Assembly: GCF_014696675.1 (NCBI RefSeq) | Contig: NZ_JACJQN010000004.1 | Location: 124,001-188,000, forward strand | From: Phormidium tenue FACHB-1052 | Lineage (GTDB): Bacteria; Cyanobacteriota; Cyanobacteriia; Phormidesmidales; Phormidesmidaceae | Length of the DNA stretch: 64,000 bases | Direction: 5' to 3' | In this document: piece by piece, positions 26,667-35,562 of the stretch | Layout of the letters: each line of letters starts with the position of its first letter | Numbering within the stretch: the stretch's first letter is position 1 | Notes under the pieces: generated by a model | Databases searched by the model: none | Seen by the model: the letters and a program-made list of their open reading frames with translations, nothing else | Told to the model about the DNA's origin: nothing | Program-made: the position numbers and the translations under genes

Positions 26667-27194
26667 GGGGCTACCTGGTTTAAGACACGACAGAGTTAAA
26701 GGAGTCATCCGGGAACACAGCCGGTTAAGTTGCGCTGGGATGGTTTGCGCTGGAGTTTTCAATAAGGAGAACCTCAACCTGGAGGGTGGGATCTCCGCAC
26801 ACTAGGGACAGTTTTCTAAGTGGTTTCTACAGGGTTGCAGCGGTGGCGAAGGTGAATCGTCCGTGAAAAAACGGATAAAACTGACAGATTCTTCACCAAG
26901 ATAAAGCGTTGTTCTGGAAAGTTTGGCAAGTTTCTGTGGCAATTTACTGATTTTTTTAAGTCACTTGCTGGCAGATAGAAACCACTCTCGGGTTAAAGGG
27001 CTTGCATAGATGCTGTTCGCCATATTCTGAGCAGATCGAGCAAGGCTCAATAGCGACCAGAGCGCCCTGTCCAGTCTGCTGCACTAGCCCCTAAGTTGTT
27101 GTTGTTGCAGCAATTTGGTAAGACGGTTGAAAAAGTAAGGGCTTATCTATATTGTTATGGGCATTCCATTGGGCTAGGGGCCATAGCAACGAGT
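26667..27194. other. 528-base divergent spacer between the LuxR and TPR genes
   Basis: Non-coding apart from weak upstream extensions of both genes. A nested inverted repeat lies at 26851-26897: outer arms GGTGAA (26851-26856) and TTCACC (26892-26897), inner hairpin TCCGT-gaaaaa-ACGGA (26860-26875). It could be a structured leader or operator of the divergent promoters. I see no recognisable RNA gene. Confidence 0.4.
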
Positions 27195-28097
27195 ATGATA
27201 TCGGCCAATCGACGACTGTTACGCCGTTTGCGGGGGGGCGTGGTGGCTGCTGCGATCGCACTTCCCCTCCTCTGTTTAGCCCTGCACAAGGCGAGCTATG
27301 CCCAGCAGGCACCGCCAGCGGCGGCAGAGGCCGCTCTCAACCAAGGGTTGACCCTAATTCAGCAGGGGCAAATCGACGGTGCTCTGGCTCAATTTCAGCA
27401 GGCAGCAAACCTTGACCCCACCCTGGCTGCTGCCCACTACAACATTGGCCTAGCGCTGCGCCAAAAGGGTGAGCTGCAAGAGGCCGCCTCTGCCTTCTGG
27501 GCAGCGATTCGAGCCGATCCGCAGTTCGCGCTGGCCTACGCAAACCTGGGCGGTGCCCTCATTGAGGGCAATAACCTTGACCAGGCCGAACAGTATTTGC
27601 AGCGGGCGATCGCCATTCAGCCCGACCTAGGCAATGCCCACTACAATCTGGGCTTGGTTTACCAGTCTCAAGGGCAATTTCCCGAAGCGCTGGCGGCGTT
27701 CGAACGGGCGGGTCAATATAGTCCCAACGCCCCCGAGTCTTTTTTACAGCGTGGCATTATCTACCTACAAACCGAGCGCAACGGCGAAGCTGAGGCTGTG
27801 CTGCAACAGGCCCTAACGCTTCAGCCCCGCTACGCCCAAGCCCACTACAACCTGGGAATTGCTCGATTCAACCAGGGTCAAACCGAGACCGCTCTCAACT
27901 CGTTTCGCATAGCGACTCAAATCAACGGTGGCTACGCTGACGCTTACTACAGTGCTGGGCTAGCCTTTATTCAGCTTGGTCGTTTTGATGAAGCCCGCAC
28001 CGTGCTGGAATATGCCAAAAACCTTTATATCACCATGGGTAACCCGACCTGGGCAGCTAAAGCCCAAAGCCACCTCGGGCAATTGCCCGAGAGCTAG
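27195..28097 (+). CDS. Exported tetratricopeptide repeat protein
   Basis: Protein-protein interaction scaffold of 300 residues. A basic, hydrophobic N-terminus (MISANRRLLRRLRGG and a core through about 35, then ASYAQQA) is a likely Sec signal peptide. The rest is built of about seven TPR units from residue 45 to 295. Examples are AHYNIGLALRQKGELQEA, AHYNLGLVYQSQGQFPEA and AHYNLGIARFNQGQTETA. No catalytic domain is fused. The ATG at 27195 gives a compact signal sequence; an upstream TTG at 27096 would add an implausible 33 residues. The partner is unknown. The gene is convergent with the methyltransferase-glycosyltransferase gene. Confidence 0.85.
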   Translation: MISANRRLLRRLRGGVVAAAIALPLLCLALHKASYAQQAPPAAAEAALNQGLTLIQQGQIDGALAQFQQAANLDPTLAAAHYNIGLALRQKGELQEAASAFWAAIRADPQFALAYANLGGALIEGNNLDQAEQYLQRAIAIQPDLGNAHYNLGLVYQSQGQFPEALAAFERAGQYSPNAPESFLQRGIIYLQTERNGEAEAVLQQALTLQPRYAQAHYNLGIARFNQGQTETALNSFRIATQINGGYADAYYSAGLAFIQLGRFDEARTVLEYAKNLYITMGNPTWAAKAQSHLGQLPES

Positions 28098-28150
28098 CGG
28101 GTTTTGAGGGGCAGTTCAGCAATTCACGCCACTATTTCACGACCAACACA

Positions 28151-29623
28151 CTACCGAAACTTGAGCTTGCGGGAGGCGTAGAGGCACATTTTTAGCAAAA
28201 TTAGCCCTTCTCTGACGTGGGCAATATTCGAGCTGCCGTAGGTGCGGGGTTGGTAGCGAATTGGCACCTCCACAATATGGAGGTTGAGCTTGGCAGCCCC
28301 AAACAGCAGGTCAAAATCGCCGAAGGGGTCGAAGTCGCCAAAGTAGCTGCGCCCGGCGGCAATGCGCTGGTAGTCGCGCCGCCAAAGCACTTTGGTGCCG
28401 CAGAGGGTGTCTTTAAGCGGCTGCTCTAGCAGAAACGAAAAGAGCAGGGCAAAGATTTTGTTAGCCACCATATTTAGCCAGGGCATGGCGGTCTTGGAGC
28501 GAGGGTAAACCAACCGCGATCCGTTGGCAAATTCTCCCCGCCCTGAAGACAACACCTCGACGAAGTGAGGCAAATCTTCGGGAGGAACCGTCAAATCAGC
28601 ATCAAGAATCAACAGAATGTCGCCGCTGGCCTGGTCGAACCCCAGGCGCACAGCATCCGCCTTACCTCGCCCCGTCTGCTGGAAGGTCTTCAAGGTAAAC
28701 GGCCCTCGGTAGGTCTGCACCAAATCCTGAATGGCTGACCAGGTCTGGTCGTGGGAATGGCCTTCGACAAAGATAACTTCGGTGTGAGCACCTAGCTGGG
28801 GCAGCCGAGCCACAGCAGCGGCAATGTTTCCCGCCTCATTTCGGGCGGGGATGATCACTGAGCAGGTCGGCGGCTCTGAACTGGGAACAGGCTGGGGTCG
28901 AGCCACGATGAAGGTGGTCAGGCAAAGGTGCTTGACCACGGGCAGGGGCGCTAAATAACGGTTCACCAAACCTGCTAGGCCCGGCACAAACTTGGGCCAG
29001 AGAAACCGACTGCCCCGCTGGAGGGGGCGATAGCCGGTGATGGTGAGCAGGTTGGCCACATCATCCATGCTGAGCCAGTTTTGGGGCGGCTGGGGACGGC
29101 GCTGCCCGATCCGTTCGGCTAGGCCTAGCAGGGGCTCCCAGAGATGGCTGTGGAAGGTGAGAATCAGGCGGGTGTGGGGCTGGCAGAAGGGCTGCAACCG
29201 CTGAAGCACAGCTTGAATATCGCCCAGGTAGCCCAGCACTCCTGACAGCAGAATGTAGTCGAACTGGCGGTGTTCTGGGGCTAGCTGAGCGGGTTCGATC
29301 GCCTCAGCATCTAGCGTGTAGAAAGCGAGCTCAGGGTATTTTTGGCTGGCGATCGCCGTCACCGCTGGGGCGAAATCAATACCCACCCCAATTGCTGGGG
29401 CAGTGGCGTTAAGCAGGTCGCCAGTACCGCAGCCGACTTCTAGCACGCGGCTGCCGGGCGGAATAATAAATTGATGAAGCCGAGCCAGATCGCCGTAGTA
29501 GTAGCGGTTGCGACGACTCCAGCGATCTAGCTCGGGGGCAGTGTAGTCAAAGTAGGCCCGGATATCTTGCTTGAAGTCTTGCTTGGGGGCCTCAAGCAAA
29601 TTAGCGGAATGGGCTTGAATCAC
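28151..29623 (-). CDS. Methyltransferase-glycosyltransferase family 2 fusion protein
   Basis: Bifunctional protein of 490 residues. The N-terminal half (about 15-235) is a class I SAM-dependent methyltransferase with the motif VLEVGCGTGDLL and a downstream FDYILLSGVLGYLGD. The C-terminal half (about 252-490) is a GT2 glycosyltransferase of the dolichol-phosphate-mannose-synthase type: SVIIPARNEAGNIAAAV, then ILDADLTVPPEDLP with the DxD-type metal site. It ends in an amphipathic region rather than extra membrane spans. The pairing suggests methylation and transfer of a sugar in exopolysaccharide or glycolipid synthesis; the substrate is unknown. The start is GTG, six bases after the psaI stop. 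Confidence 0.85.
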   Translation of the reverse strand: MIQAHSANLLEAPKQDFKQDIRAYFDYTAPELDRWSRRNRYYYGDLARLHQFIIPPGSRVLEVGCGTGDLLNATAPAIGVGIDFAPAVTAIASQKYPELAFYTLDAEAIEPAQLAPEHRQFDYILLSGVLGYLGDIQAVLQRLQPFCQPHTRLILTFHSHLWEPLLGLAERIGQRRPQPPQNWLSMDDVANLLTITGYRPLQRGSRFLWPKFVPGLAGLVNRYLAPLPVVKHLCLTTFIVARPQPVPSSEPPTCSVIIPARNEAGNIAAAVARLPQLGAHTEVIFVEGHSHDQTWSAIQDLVQTYRGPFTLKTFQQTGRGKADAVRLGFDQASGDILLILDADLTVPPEDLPHFVEVLSSGRGEFANGSRLVYPRSKTAMPWLNMVANKIFALLFSFLLEQPLKDTLCGTKVLWRRDYQRIAAGRSYFGDFDPFGDFDLLFGAAKLNLHIVEVPIRYQPRTYGSSNIAHVREGLILLKMCLYASRKLKFR

Positions 29624-29629
29624 AGACGT

Positions 29630-29758
29630 TTAGGGCTTCTTGAGGGGCTCAGCGGCGTCATCCCGCTCAATGTAAAGGAACAAAAAGGCCATGGCAACAG
29701 CGGGAAAAACAATCCCCACCAAAGGAACCAAAATAGAGGGTAAGAATGCAGCTGGCAT
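29630..29758 (-). CDS. psaI: Photosystem I reaction centre subunit VIII, PsaI
   Basis: Small single-span subunit of photosystem I in the thylakoid membrane that helps organise PsaL and the trimer interface. The 42-residue frame contains [16 protein letters not shown] and [13 protein letters not shown], which match chloroplast and cyanobacterial PsaI closely. The charged C-terminal tail (AAEPLKKP) is slightly longer than in plastid PsaI. A GAGGT ribosome site lies nine bases before the ATG. It is not next to psaL; instead it sits between an unknown gene (62 bases upstream) and the methyltransferase-GT2 gene (six bases downstream) on the same strand. Confidence 0.93.
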   Translation of the reverse strand: MPAAFLPSILVPLVGIVFPAVAMAFLFLYIERDDAAEPLKKP

Positions 29759-29820
29759 AGGGTTTCTACCTCAATAGCAACATCACAGCGTTGAGCATAA
29801 GACTACTGCGAATCGGCGTT

Positions 29821-30216
29821 CTATATGTCTGTTTTGTTACAAACTTTCTCACTCGACGGGTTTGTTTCTTCCAGGAGCAGGCGGCTGTGCCACCAGGCCT
29901 GGGTTTCGCGATCGAGCTTGGCGGTGTAGAGGGTAGTAACAAACGACTGGGCTCCGTAGCCCTGGCCGACGATTTCAACACAGTAGGAGGGCGACTTGCG
30001 GGTGGCCATATCGGGCACAAACCGCTTGCCGATGCGTCGCCAACTGGGTTCTTTGCCCCGCCACTGAATGCGACAGCAGGGCCAGGGAAGCTGATCGCGA
30101 TCGAACAGGCGGCAACAGGGGCCAACGACTCGGTAGGTGAGGTGGGCCCCTGGGCTCTGAAAAACGTGGCCCGTAGGCCAGGGATGCTCTGAGGAGGGCG
30201 GCAGGGGCGGTATCAT
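29821..30216 (-). CDS. Hypothetical protein with paired cysteines, 131 residues
   Basis: I do not recognise this family. The sequence reads like a real soluble protein: an N-terminal Pro-rich part (MIPPLPPSSEHPWP), then RVVGPCCRLFDRDQLPWPCC with two CC pairs eleven residues apart. A basic segment (WRRIGKRFVPDMATRK) and a conserved-looking end rich in aromatic residues (AWWHSRLLLEE) follow. The cysteine pairs may bind metal or form disulfides. I used the ATG at 30216; the frame is open further to 30330 but would overlap the divergent DUF2470 gene. The gene is 62 bases upstream of psaI on the same strand, so they may be cotranscribed. Confidence 0.6.
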   Translation of the reverse strand: MIPPLPPSSEHPWPTGHVFQSPGAHLTYRVVGPCCRLFDRDQLPWPCCRIQWRGKEPSWRRIGKRFVPDMATRKSPSYCVEIVGQGYGAQSFVTTLYTAKLDRETQAWWHSRLLLEETNPSSEKVCNKTDI

Positions 30217-30265
30217 AACAGCATGTAACAACTGGCCAATGTTGAAGTAGTCTACGGGATTTTCT

Positions 30266-30547
30266 ATGGCTGAGCCAATTACTCCAGCGGTGAGCGATCG
30301 CATCTGTAAGCACATGAACGACGACCACACCGAGGCGGTGCTGCTCTACGCCACCGCCTACGGCAACCAACCCACCGCCACCGCCGCCGTGATGGAATCT
30401 GTGGATCCCGAGGGTATGACCCTGGCGGTGACCGTAGACGGTGCCCCAACCACCGTGCGAGTGCCCTTCGACCACACCTTAGAGGGGGCTGAGGATGCTC
30501 ACCATACCCTAGTTGCCATGCTCAAACAGGCGAAAGCCAGGACTTAA
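30266..30547 (+). CDS. DUF2470 domain-containing protein
   Basis: Small protein of 93 residues, consisting of the DUF2470 domain alone. The hallmark CKHMNDDHTEAVLLYA at about 13-28 is clear, followed by MESVDPEGMTLAV and a VRVPFDH segment. The same domain forms the C-terminal part of heme-utilisation and pyridoxamine-oxidase-like proteins and is found beside heme oxygenase homologues in plants. The stand-alone form has no assigned activity, though heme or tetrapyrrole binding is plausible. It is followed after 15 bases by a ferredoxin gene, which suggests a shared redox role. Confidence 0.85.
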   Translation: MAEPITPAVSDRICKHMNDDHTEAVLLYATAYGNQPTATAAVMESVDPEGMTLAVTVDGAPTTVRVPFDHTLEGAEDAHHTLVAMLKQAKART

Positions 30548-30562
30548 GCTGGGATCTTTGCC

Positions 30563-30805
30563 ATGAGCGTCTCGATTCAATTTTTACCCGATGGCGTCAG
30601 CGTCGAAGCCGAGGTGGGGGAGCCCCTACTGGCGGTGGCCGATCGCGCCGGGGTGTGCATTCCCACCGGCTGCCTGATGGGGTCGTGCCACGCCTGCGAA
30701 GTTGATTTGGAAGGGCAAGCAGACCCGATCTGCGCCTGCATTTCAGCGGTGCCGCCGGGCCATGACAGGCTCGTCGTCAACCTCTATGTCGATCCAACCT
30801 GGTAA
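30563..30805 (+). CDS. Short plant-type 2Fe-2S ferredoxin
   Basis: Electron carrier of 80 residues with a [2Fe-2S] cluster. The ligand pattern is C37-x4-C42-x2-C45 in GCLMGSCHACEV, with the fourth ligand from Cys57 or Cys59 (PICACIS). Photosynthetic PetF ferredoxins are near 97 residues with about 30 residues between the third and fourth ligands. Here the interval is only 12-14, so this is a shorter, divergent type. A further Cys32 precedes the motif. The gene forms a tight pair with the DUF2470 gene; together they might serve a heme or tetrapyrrole reaction, which is inference. Confidence 0.85.
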   Translation: MSVSIQFLPDGVSVEAEVGEPLLAVADRAGVCIPTGCLMGSCHACEVDLEGQADPICACISAVPPGHDRLVVNLYVDPTW

Positions 30806-30827
30806 GCATGCTGACTGAAACACTCAG

Positions 30828-32102
30828 CTATACTCTGAATCCTTTGCCGAACGCTGGGAACAGGCTGCGAGGACGGAGTAGTTGATTGAAGGTTGTGCTG
30901 CGGTCAGCCTTTGGATCAGGTCTTGAACTATCGCCGTCCGTCACCAACTCCTGTAAGTAGCCCCAGGCCTGCTGTTGAGCCGCCTCCCAACTGAGGTGCT
31001 GGCGGTAATGCTGCCAGGCCGAGAGGGCCAGAGTTTGATAACGGGGATAGTCGGCCATGACGGCAGCGATATATTGAGCGTAGTCGCTAGCGGTGGCCTC
31101 TACCGAGAAGGCTCTGCCGTTAATGTCGCTCTGCAATACGGTGGGAATGCCCCCGACAGCGGCGGCCACGCAGGGGAGCCCAGCGGCGTTAGCTTCACTG
31201 ATGGCGACTCCAAAGGTATCGGCCTTGGTGGGAAAAATTAAAAAGTGGGCGGTGCTGAGCAGATGGGCGAATTGCGTCTCACCCTGGGGAGTGGCGCGAT
31301 CGATGAACCCAAATGACTGCACAAAGCTGGGGCGATCGCCCACCCATTTAGGCTCGCAGCCGACCACCCAGAGTTCTGTTTTCACGCCCTGCTGGTTGAG
31401 GATACGGGCGACCTCTAGGGCCAGCGGGCCACCTTTGCGCTCCCAGTCCACCCCAAGAAATAGAAGCCGGCAGGGGCTTGGGGGTCGCTGTGCGATCAGG
31501 GCTTCGATCTCGGTCTGAGTCAGATCCTGGGCGCGGCTAGCGCCTCGGGGAATAATGCGAATTTTGTCGGCGGGCAGACCATAGAGTTCCATAGCAGACT
31601 GGGCTGCCCACTGGGAGGTGAGAATGACGCGATCGCACCGCTCCAGAGCCTCTTTCTCCACAACGTGCAGCCGCCGCCGAGTCTCTGGGCACAGGTCAGT
31701 TAGATAGGGATAAAAATCCACCAGGCTGCCCAGCAGAGCATCGGTCCACAGCACCGTGGGCAACGCCGTACGCACCCGTGCTAAAGGCATCGCATTCTCA
31801 GGACAGAGCAGCAGATCAGCCTGAGATCGGGCAAGGCGAGCTTCAAGCTGGCGGGCATAGTAGGGCGCGACCCAGGGTTCCACAGGGCTGTAGTAGCTCT
31901 GCCCCAGGCGTTGGTAGATCAGCCATTTGAGCCGGGTAATCGGTACCTTGCGCCGTTCTAGCGGGCCGAGAAACTCCAGCTCAGCCCCAGCATGTTGCAA
32001 AAGATCAGCGATTTTTTGCCCGGCTCCGTAGAGGCCCAGGTGACGACGGGGCCAGGAGGCGCGATCGCGCACGTCGTAGGTGGTAGCGTAGGCAATTTTC
32101 AT
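30828..32102 (-). CDS. Glycosyltransferase family 4-type protein
   Basis: GT-B fold glycosyltransferase of 424 residues. The N-terminal domain begins MKIAYATTYDVRDRASW and contains the GLYGAGQKIADLL glycine-rich turn. The C-terminal domain has RLLFLGVDWERKGG, then FLIFPTKADTFGVAISEANAAG with the conserved E-x7-E pattern of GT4, and LPCVAAAVGGIP. It transfers a sugar from a nucleotide donor, probably in surface polysaccharide or glycolipid synthesis; donor and acceptor cannot be read. I started at the ATG for MKIAYATTYD, since an upstream start would add a weakly conserved 23-residue tail. Confidence 0.85.
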   Translation of the reverse strand: MKIAYATTYDVRDRASWPRRHLGLYGAGQKIADLLQHAGAELEFLGPLERRKVPITRLKWLIYQRLGQSYYSPVEPWVAPYYARQLEARLARSQADLLLCPENAMPLARVRTALPTVLWTDALLGSLVDFYPYLTDLCPETRRRLHVVEKEALERCDRVILTSQWAAQSAMELYGLPADKIRIIPRGASRAQDLTQTEIEALIAQRPPSPCRLLFLGVDWERKGGPLALEVARILNQQGVKTELWVVGCEPKWVGDRPSFVQSFGFIDRATPQGETQFAHLLSTAHFLIFPTKADTFGVAISEANAAGLPCVAAAVGGIPTVLQSDINGRAFSVEATASDYAQYIAAVMADYPRYQTLALSAWQHYRQHLSWEAAQQQAWGYLQELVTDGDSSRPDPKADRSTTFNQLLRPRSLFPAFGKGFRV

Positions 32103-32194
32103 ATGAATAATGAATAAGGGTTGAGCTATGGCTAGCCCAACCCTCTCAGCGACTGATTCTAGAGTGCCCAAGAAATCTTGCCCTGCAACGATAG

Positions 32195-34351
32195 TTAGAT
32201 CAGGCGAATCCAGTAGCGATCGCGCCCTCTTCTTTTGGCTTGATAGAGCGCGGCATCGGCGGCGGCGATCAGGTCTTCGGGCGACTGGTCTGCCGTGGGC
32301 ACCACACTGGCAATGCCAATGCTGATGGTGAGGTAGTCGCTCACAGACGACTGGGGGTGAGCAATTTTGAGGGCAGCAATTTCCTCTTGAATGGCCTTAG
32401 CGACGCTCTCAGCCCCAGCGCGGCGGGTGTTAGGTAACACCACCGCAAATTCTTCGCCACCATAGCGGGCCAGCAGATCGGCAGCACGCTTGACGGCGCG
32501 GGTGGCAGCGGCGGCGATCGCGATCAACGCCTCATCCCCCTGCTGGTGGCCCAGGCAGTCGTTGTAGGGTTTGAAGAAATCGACATCAAACATAATCAGC
32601 GATAGAGGCTGCTGCTCGCGCACCATACGCTGCCACTCTTGATCCAGGTACTCGTCAAAACGGCGGCGGTTGGGGATATGGGTCAACCCATCTAGGGTGG
32701 CCAGGCGCTCTAGGGTTTCGTTGGCCTCGGTCAGCGCGGTTTCCATGGCCTTGCGATCGGTAATGTCGATGCAGTTAGTGATCACACCATTGACGGTACC
32801 GCTGGCATCCCGAAAGGGGCTAATCACGACTTGATACCAGCGGCGAACGCCTCCTCGGTCAATTACTTCCTGCTCCCCCTGGTAGGGAATTTGAGTCTCA
32901 ATCACCTGTTGATGAATGCGGTGCTGCTGAATGGCCTCAAAGGCCGAAACGTTGGGGTTAACGTCGGTGTCGAGTTTGCCCACCATGTCGGCGGGGGTAA
33001 TGCCATGCAGGCTGGCGCTGGCGCGATTGGCCATCTGCACCCGGCCCTGACGGTCTTTGACCACAATGATGCTGGGAATGCTATCGATCACATTTTGCAA
33101 AAACTGACGCTGGCGAGCAATCTCGGCCTCGGCCTGCTTGCGCTCGGTGATGTCGCGCACGATCGCCAACACTTGGTTGGGGCCGCTGGTCACAATCCGA
33201 GCCTCTTCATAGCGCCAGCCGTTGGGGGTCGAGCAGCGATACTCGTAGACCTGAGGTTCGCCGGTTTGTAGTGCTAGCCGAATATAGTGCATACGCTCGG
33301 CCACCATGTCAGCGGGGAGCACCTCATGCATGGGTTTGCCAATCTGGGTGCTGGGCTCAGCAATCAGGTTGACTGCTCCGGCATTCATCACATCGAGGCA
33401 GACACCATCCCCCGAGAACCGCACCAGTAGATCAGGAATCGCCTCTAGAATAATCCGCTGGGTGGCTTCGGCCTGGCGGAGGGCAGCGGTGCGATCGGCC
33501 ACCTGGCGCTCCAGGGTTTGGTTGTAGTCGGCCAGCAGGGTTTGGGCCTGCTTGCGGGTGGTGATGTCTTGAAAGGCCGCGATCGCATATTCCACCTGCC
33601 CCCTCTGATCAAAAATAGGCGTCGTCACCATCTCAATGGGTATAGCCTGGTTGCCGGGCCGCAGCTCAATATCATCGGCCCAGCCGGTCTGCCCTCGCAG
33701 CGCCATGGCAATGGGCAGGGCCGCAGTCGGGTAGCGCTGGCCGGTGCTGGCCCGGTAGGCAATACAGGTTTCATCCAAGCCGAGCGACGGTATTGAGGGC
33801 ATGTCTTCAAGGCAGAGCAAAATGCGGGCCTGCTGGCTCGCAAACACCATCTGACCGTGGCGATCGTAGACGGCAATGCCCAGGGGAATGCCGTCTAGAA
33901 ACTGCCGCCAGCGCCGTTCGCTGTGCTGAAGCTGGCGGTTGAGGTGCTCTAGTTCGGTAAACGAATCATGCAGCTTGGTCGCCATGGTGTTAAACGCCCG
34001 CGCTAGCTGCCCCAGCTCATCGGTGCTCTCAATGGGAACTGGGGTTTGCCAATTGCCCTGGGCCGTAGCCTGAATGGCCCGCCGCAGTTGGGCAATGGGC
34101 TGTAGCACCCGGTTGACTACCGCCAGCCCCACCACCACCGAGCTGCCAATGGCACCCAGGCTCACCAATGCCACGGCCCAGTTGCCGAGATAAACGCTTA
34201 AAAACCCCAGCAGCCCAACCGCACTAACGAGCTGAAGCACAAAAATCGCTACCAACACCGTGCTGAGCGAAAAAGGCTGAAGCAGACGGCTCACTGGTCG
34301 GTAGAACGGGAGTTTTGGCACTGGATTGAGCGGCAATATTAAGTGAAGCAA
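32195..34351 (-). CDS. Membrane diguanylate cyclase with HAMP and three PAS domains
   Basis: Sensor that would make cyclic di-GMP, 718 residues. Two membrane helices (about 28-50 and 57-80) have almost no periplasmic loop between them. They lead to a HAMP domain (about 80-135, LQPIAQLRRAIQATAQGNW) and a coiled-coil. Three PAS/PAC domains follow (about 145-275, 295-420, 425-545), then a C-terminal GGDEF domain. The active motif is YGGEEF with RAAD five residues before it, so catalytic and inhibitory sites both look intact. Several PAC and GGDEF segments are very similar to those of the diguanylate cyclase at 7484. The start is TTG; a GTG ten codons later is also possible. Confidence 0.9.
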   Translation of the reverse strand: MLHLILPLNPVPKLPFYRPVSRLLQPFSLSTVLVAIFVLQLVSAVGLLGFLSVYLGNWAVALVSLGAIGSSVVVGLAVVNRVLQPIAQLRRAIQATAQGNWQTPVPIESTDELGQLARAFNTMATKLHDSFTELEHLNRQLQHSERRWRQFLDGIPLGIAVYDRHGQMVFASQQARILLCLEDMPSIPSLGLDETCIAYRASTGQRYPTAALPIAMALRGQTGWADDIELRPGNQAIPIEMVTTPIFDQRGQVEYAIAAFQDITTRKQAQTLLADYNQTLERQVADRTAALRQAEATQRIILEAIPDLLVRFSGDGVCLDVMNAGAVNLIAEPSTQIGKPMHEVLPADMVAERMHYIRLALQTGEPQVYEYRCSTPNGWRYEEARIVTSGPNQVLAIVRDITERKQAEAEIARQRQFLQNVIDSIPSIIVVKDRQGRVQMANRASASLHGITPADMVGKLDTDVNPNVSAFEAIQQHRIHQQVIETQIPYQGEQEVIDRGGVRRWYQVVISPFRDASGTVNGVITNCIDITDRKAMETALTEANETLERLATLDGLTHIPNRRRFDEYLDQEWQRMVREQQPLSLIMFDVDFFKPYNDCLGHQQGDEALIAIAAAATRAVKRAADLLARYGGEEFAVVLPNTRRAGAESVAKAIQEEIAALKIAHPQSSVSDYLTISIGIASVVPTADQSPEDLIAAADAALYQAKRRGRDRYWIRLI

Positions 34352-34734
34352 AACACCCTACCTACCTTTCTAGAATAAAGCGCCTAGACCGACCCTGAAA
34401 CACTTGCTGTGCCACATGTTTACAGAAGGTTAGGGCTGAGCTCATAGGCCTATCCTAGGGGTTAAGTAAAGGCTAGCCCGTGATCTCAAACAGCTATTTC
34501 AGCACCTCGGGGGAACAAGTCAGGTGATTTAAAGCAGTTGCAGCGGCAAAGTCCTGGTTCTAGGCGACTCCAGTGAACCTGGTATAAAAATGCAGAGCCT
34601 CTTTACGGGCTCTTGAAAGACCAACTGACCCAGATTGGAGTCTCTTAGCCTTGCCTTAACCCTAAAGGGGGTCTGGGCCTGCAATAGTTAGGGTGTTCAT
34701 GCTTGCTGGCCTGTAGCGCAATTCTGGTGCCCTC
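34352..34734. other. 383-base spacer upstream of pstB
   Basis: No gene is visible on either strand. The only element I recognise is the PHO-box-like tandem repeat at 34644-34662. The rest should include the promoters of pstB and of the divergent diguanylate cyclase. Confidence 0.5.
34644..34662 (+). promoter_or_regulatory. PHO-box-like tandem repeat upstream of pstB
   Basis: CTTAGCCT (34644-34651) and CTTAACCC (34655-34662) are separated by three bases, an 11-base period. The cyanobacterial PHO box is built of PyTTAAPyPy(T/A) octamers at this spacing. The site lies 72 bases before the pstB ATG, which suggests control by the SphR/PhoB phosphate-starvation regulator. A third octamer is not obvious. 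Confidence 0.55.
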
Positions 34735-35538
34735 ATGTCAAACGCCTATGCCCCAACCTCTACAGCTGTAGCCCTGAGGACCGAAAATCTCAACGTCTAC
34801 TACGGCTCTACCCTAGCGGTGCGCAATGTAGACCTGTTTATTCCTCGGAATGAGATTGTCGCCTTTATTGGCCCCTCTGGCTGTGGCAAGAGCACCGTTC
34901 TGCGCTGCTTTAACCGCATGAACGACCTGATTGCATCGTGCCGGGTAGAGGGCAAAATCACTTTCCACGGCAGCGATATTTATGCCAAGCAGGTAGACGC
35001 TGTAGAACTCCGCCGCCGGGTTGGCATGGTGTTCCAAAAACCCAACCCCTTCCCTAAGTCAATCTACGAAAACGTTGCCTGGGGTGCTCGTATTAATGGC
35101 TACCAGGGCGACATGGATGAGCTAGTGGAAACTTCTCTGCGCAAGGCCGCCGTGTGGGATGAAGTGAAAGACAAGCTTAAGCAGAGTGGCCTGTCGCTGT
35201 CGGGCGGGCAGCAGCAGCGTCTCTGTATTGCCCGCGCGATCGCGATTCAGCCCGATGTGATTTTGATGGATGAACCCTGCTCAGCCCTTGACCCGATCTC
35301 GACTATCAAGGTCGAGGAAACGATGAAGCAGCTCAAGGAAGACTACACAATTATCGTTGTCACCCACAACATGCAGCAGGCCTCGCGGGTGTCCGATCGC
35401 ACGGCTTTCTACAACGCCGAGTCAACGGACAAGGGGGGCAAGGTCGGCTACCTGGTGGAGTACGACCACACCGAAGTCATGTTTAACAACCCCCGCGAGC
35501 AGTTTACCCGCGACTACGTATCGGGCCGTTTTGGCTAA
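34735..35538 (+). CDS. pstB: Phosphate ABC transporter ATP-binding protein PstB
   Basis: ATPase subunit of the high-affinity phosphate importer PstSCAB, on the inner face of the plasma membrane. The 267-residue protein has Walker [11 protein letters not shown]-loop [15 protein letters not shown], signature LSGGQQQR, Walker [13 protein letters not shown] and the switch VTHNMQ. The PstB-type sequence RCFNRMNDL is also present. It stands alone: no pstS, pstC or pstA is adjacent, so it must work with permease subunits encoded elsewhere or be a second copy. A PHO-box-like site lies upstream and a strong hairpin follows, marking a monocistronic, probably phosphate-regulated unit. Confidence 0.95.
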   Translation: MSNAYAPTSTAVALRTENLNVYYGSTLAVRNVDLFIPRNEIVAFIGPSGCGKSTVLRCFNRMNDLIASCRVEGKITFHGSDIYAKQVDAVELRRRVGMVFQKPNPFPKSIYENVAWGARINGYQGDMDELVETSLRKAAVWDEVKDKLKQSGLSLSGGQQQRLCIARAIAIQPDVILMDEPCSALDPISTIKVEETMKQLKEDYTIIVVTHNMQQASRVSDRTAFYNAESTDKGGKVGYLVEYDHTEVMFNNPREQFTRDYVSGRFG

Positions 35539-35562
35539 GGTTGTCCCAGTAACGCCTGGTTG

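Noticed and set aside
29766-30125. Minus-strand frame overlapping the cysteine-pair gene
   Set aside because: It overlaps a more protein-like frame on the same strand.
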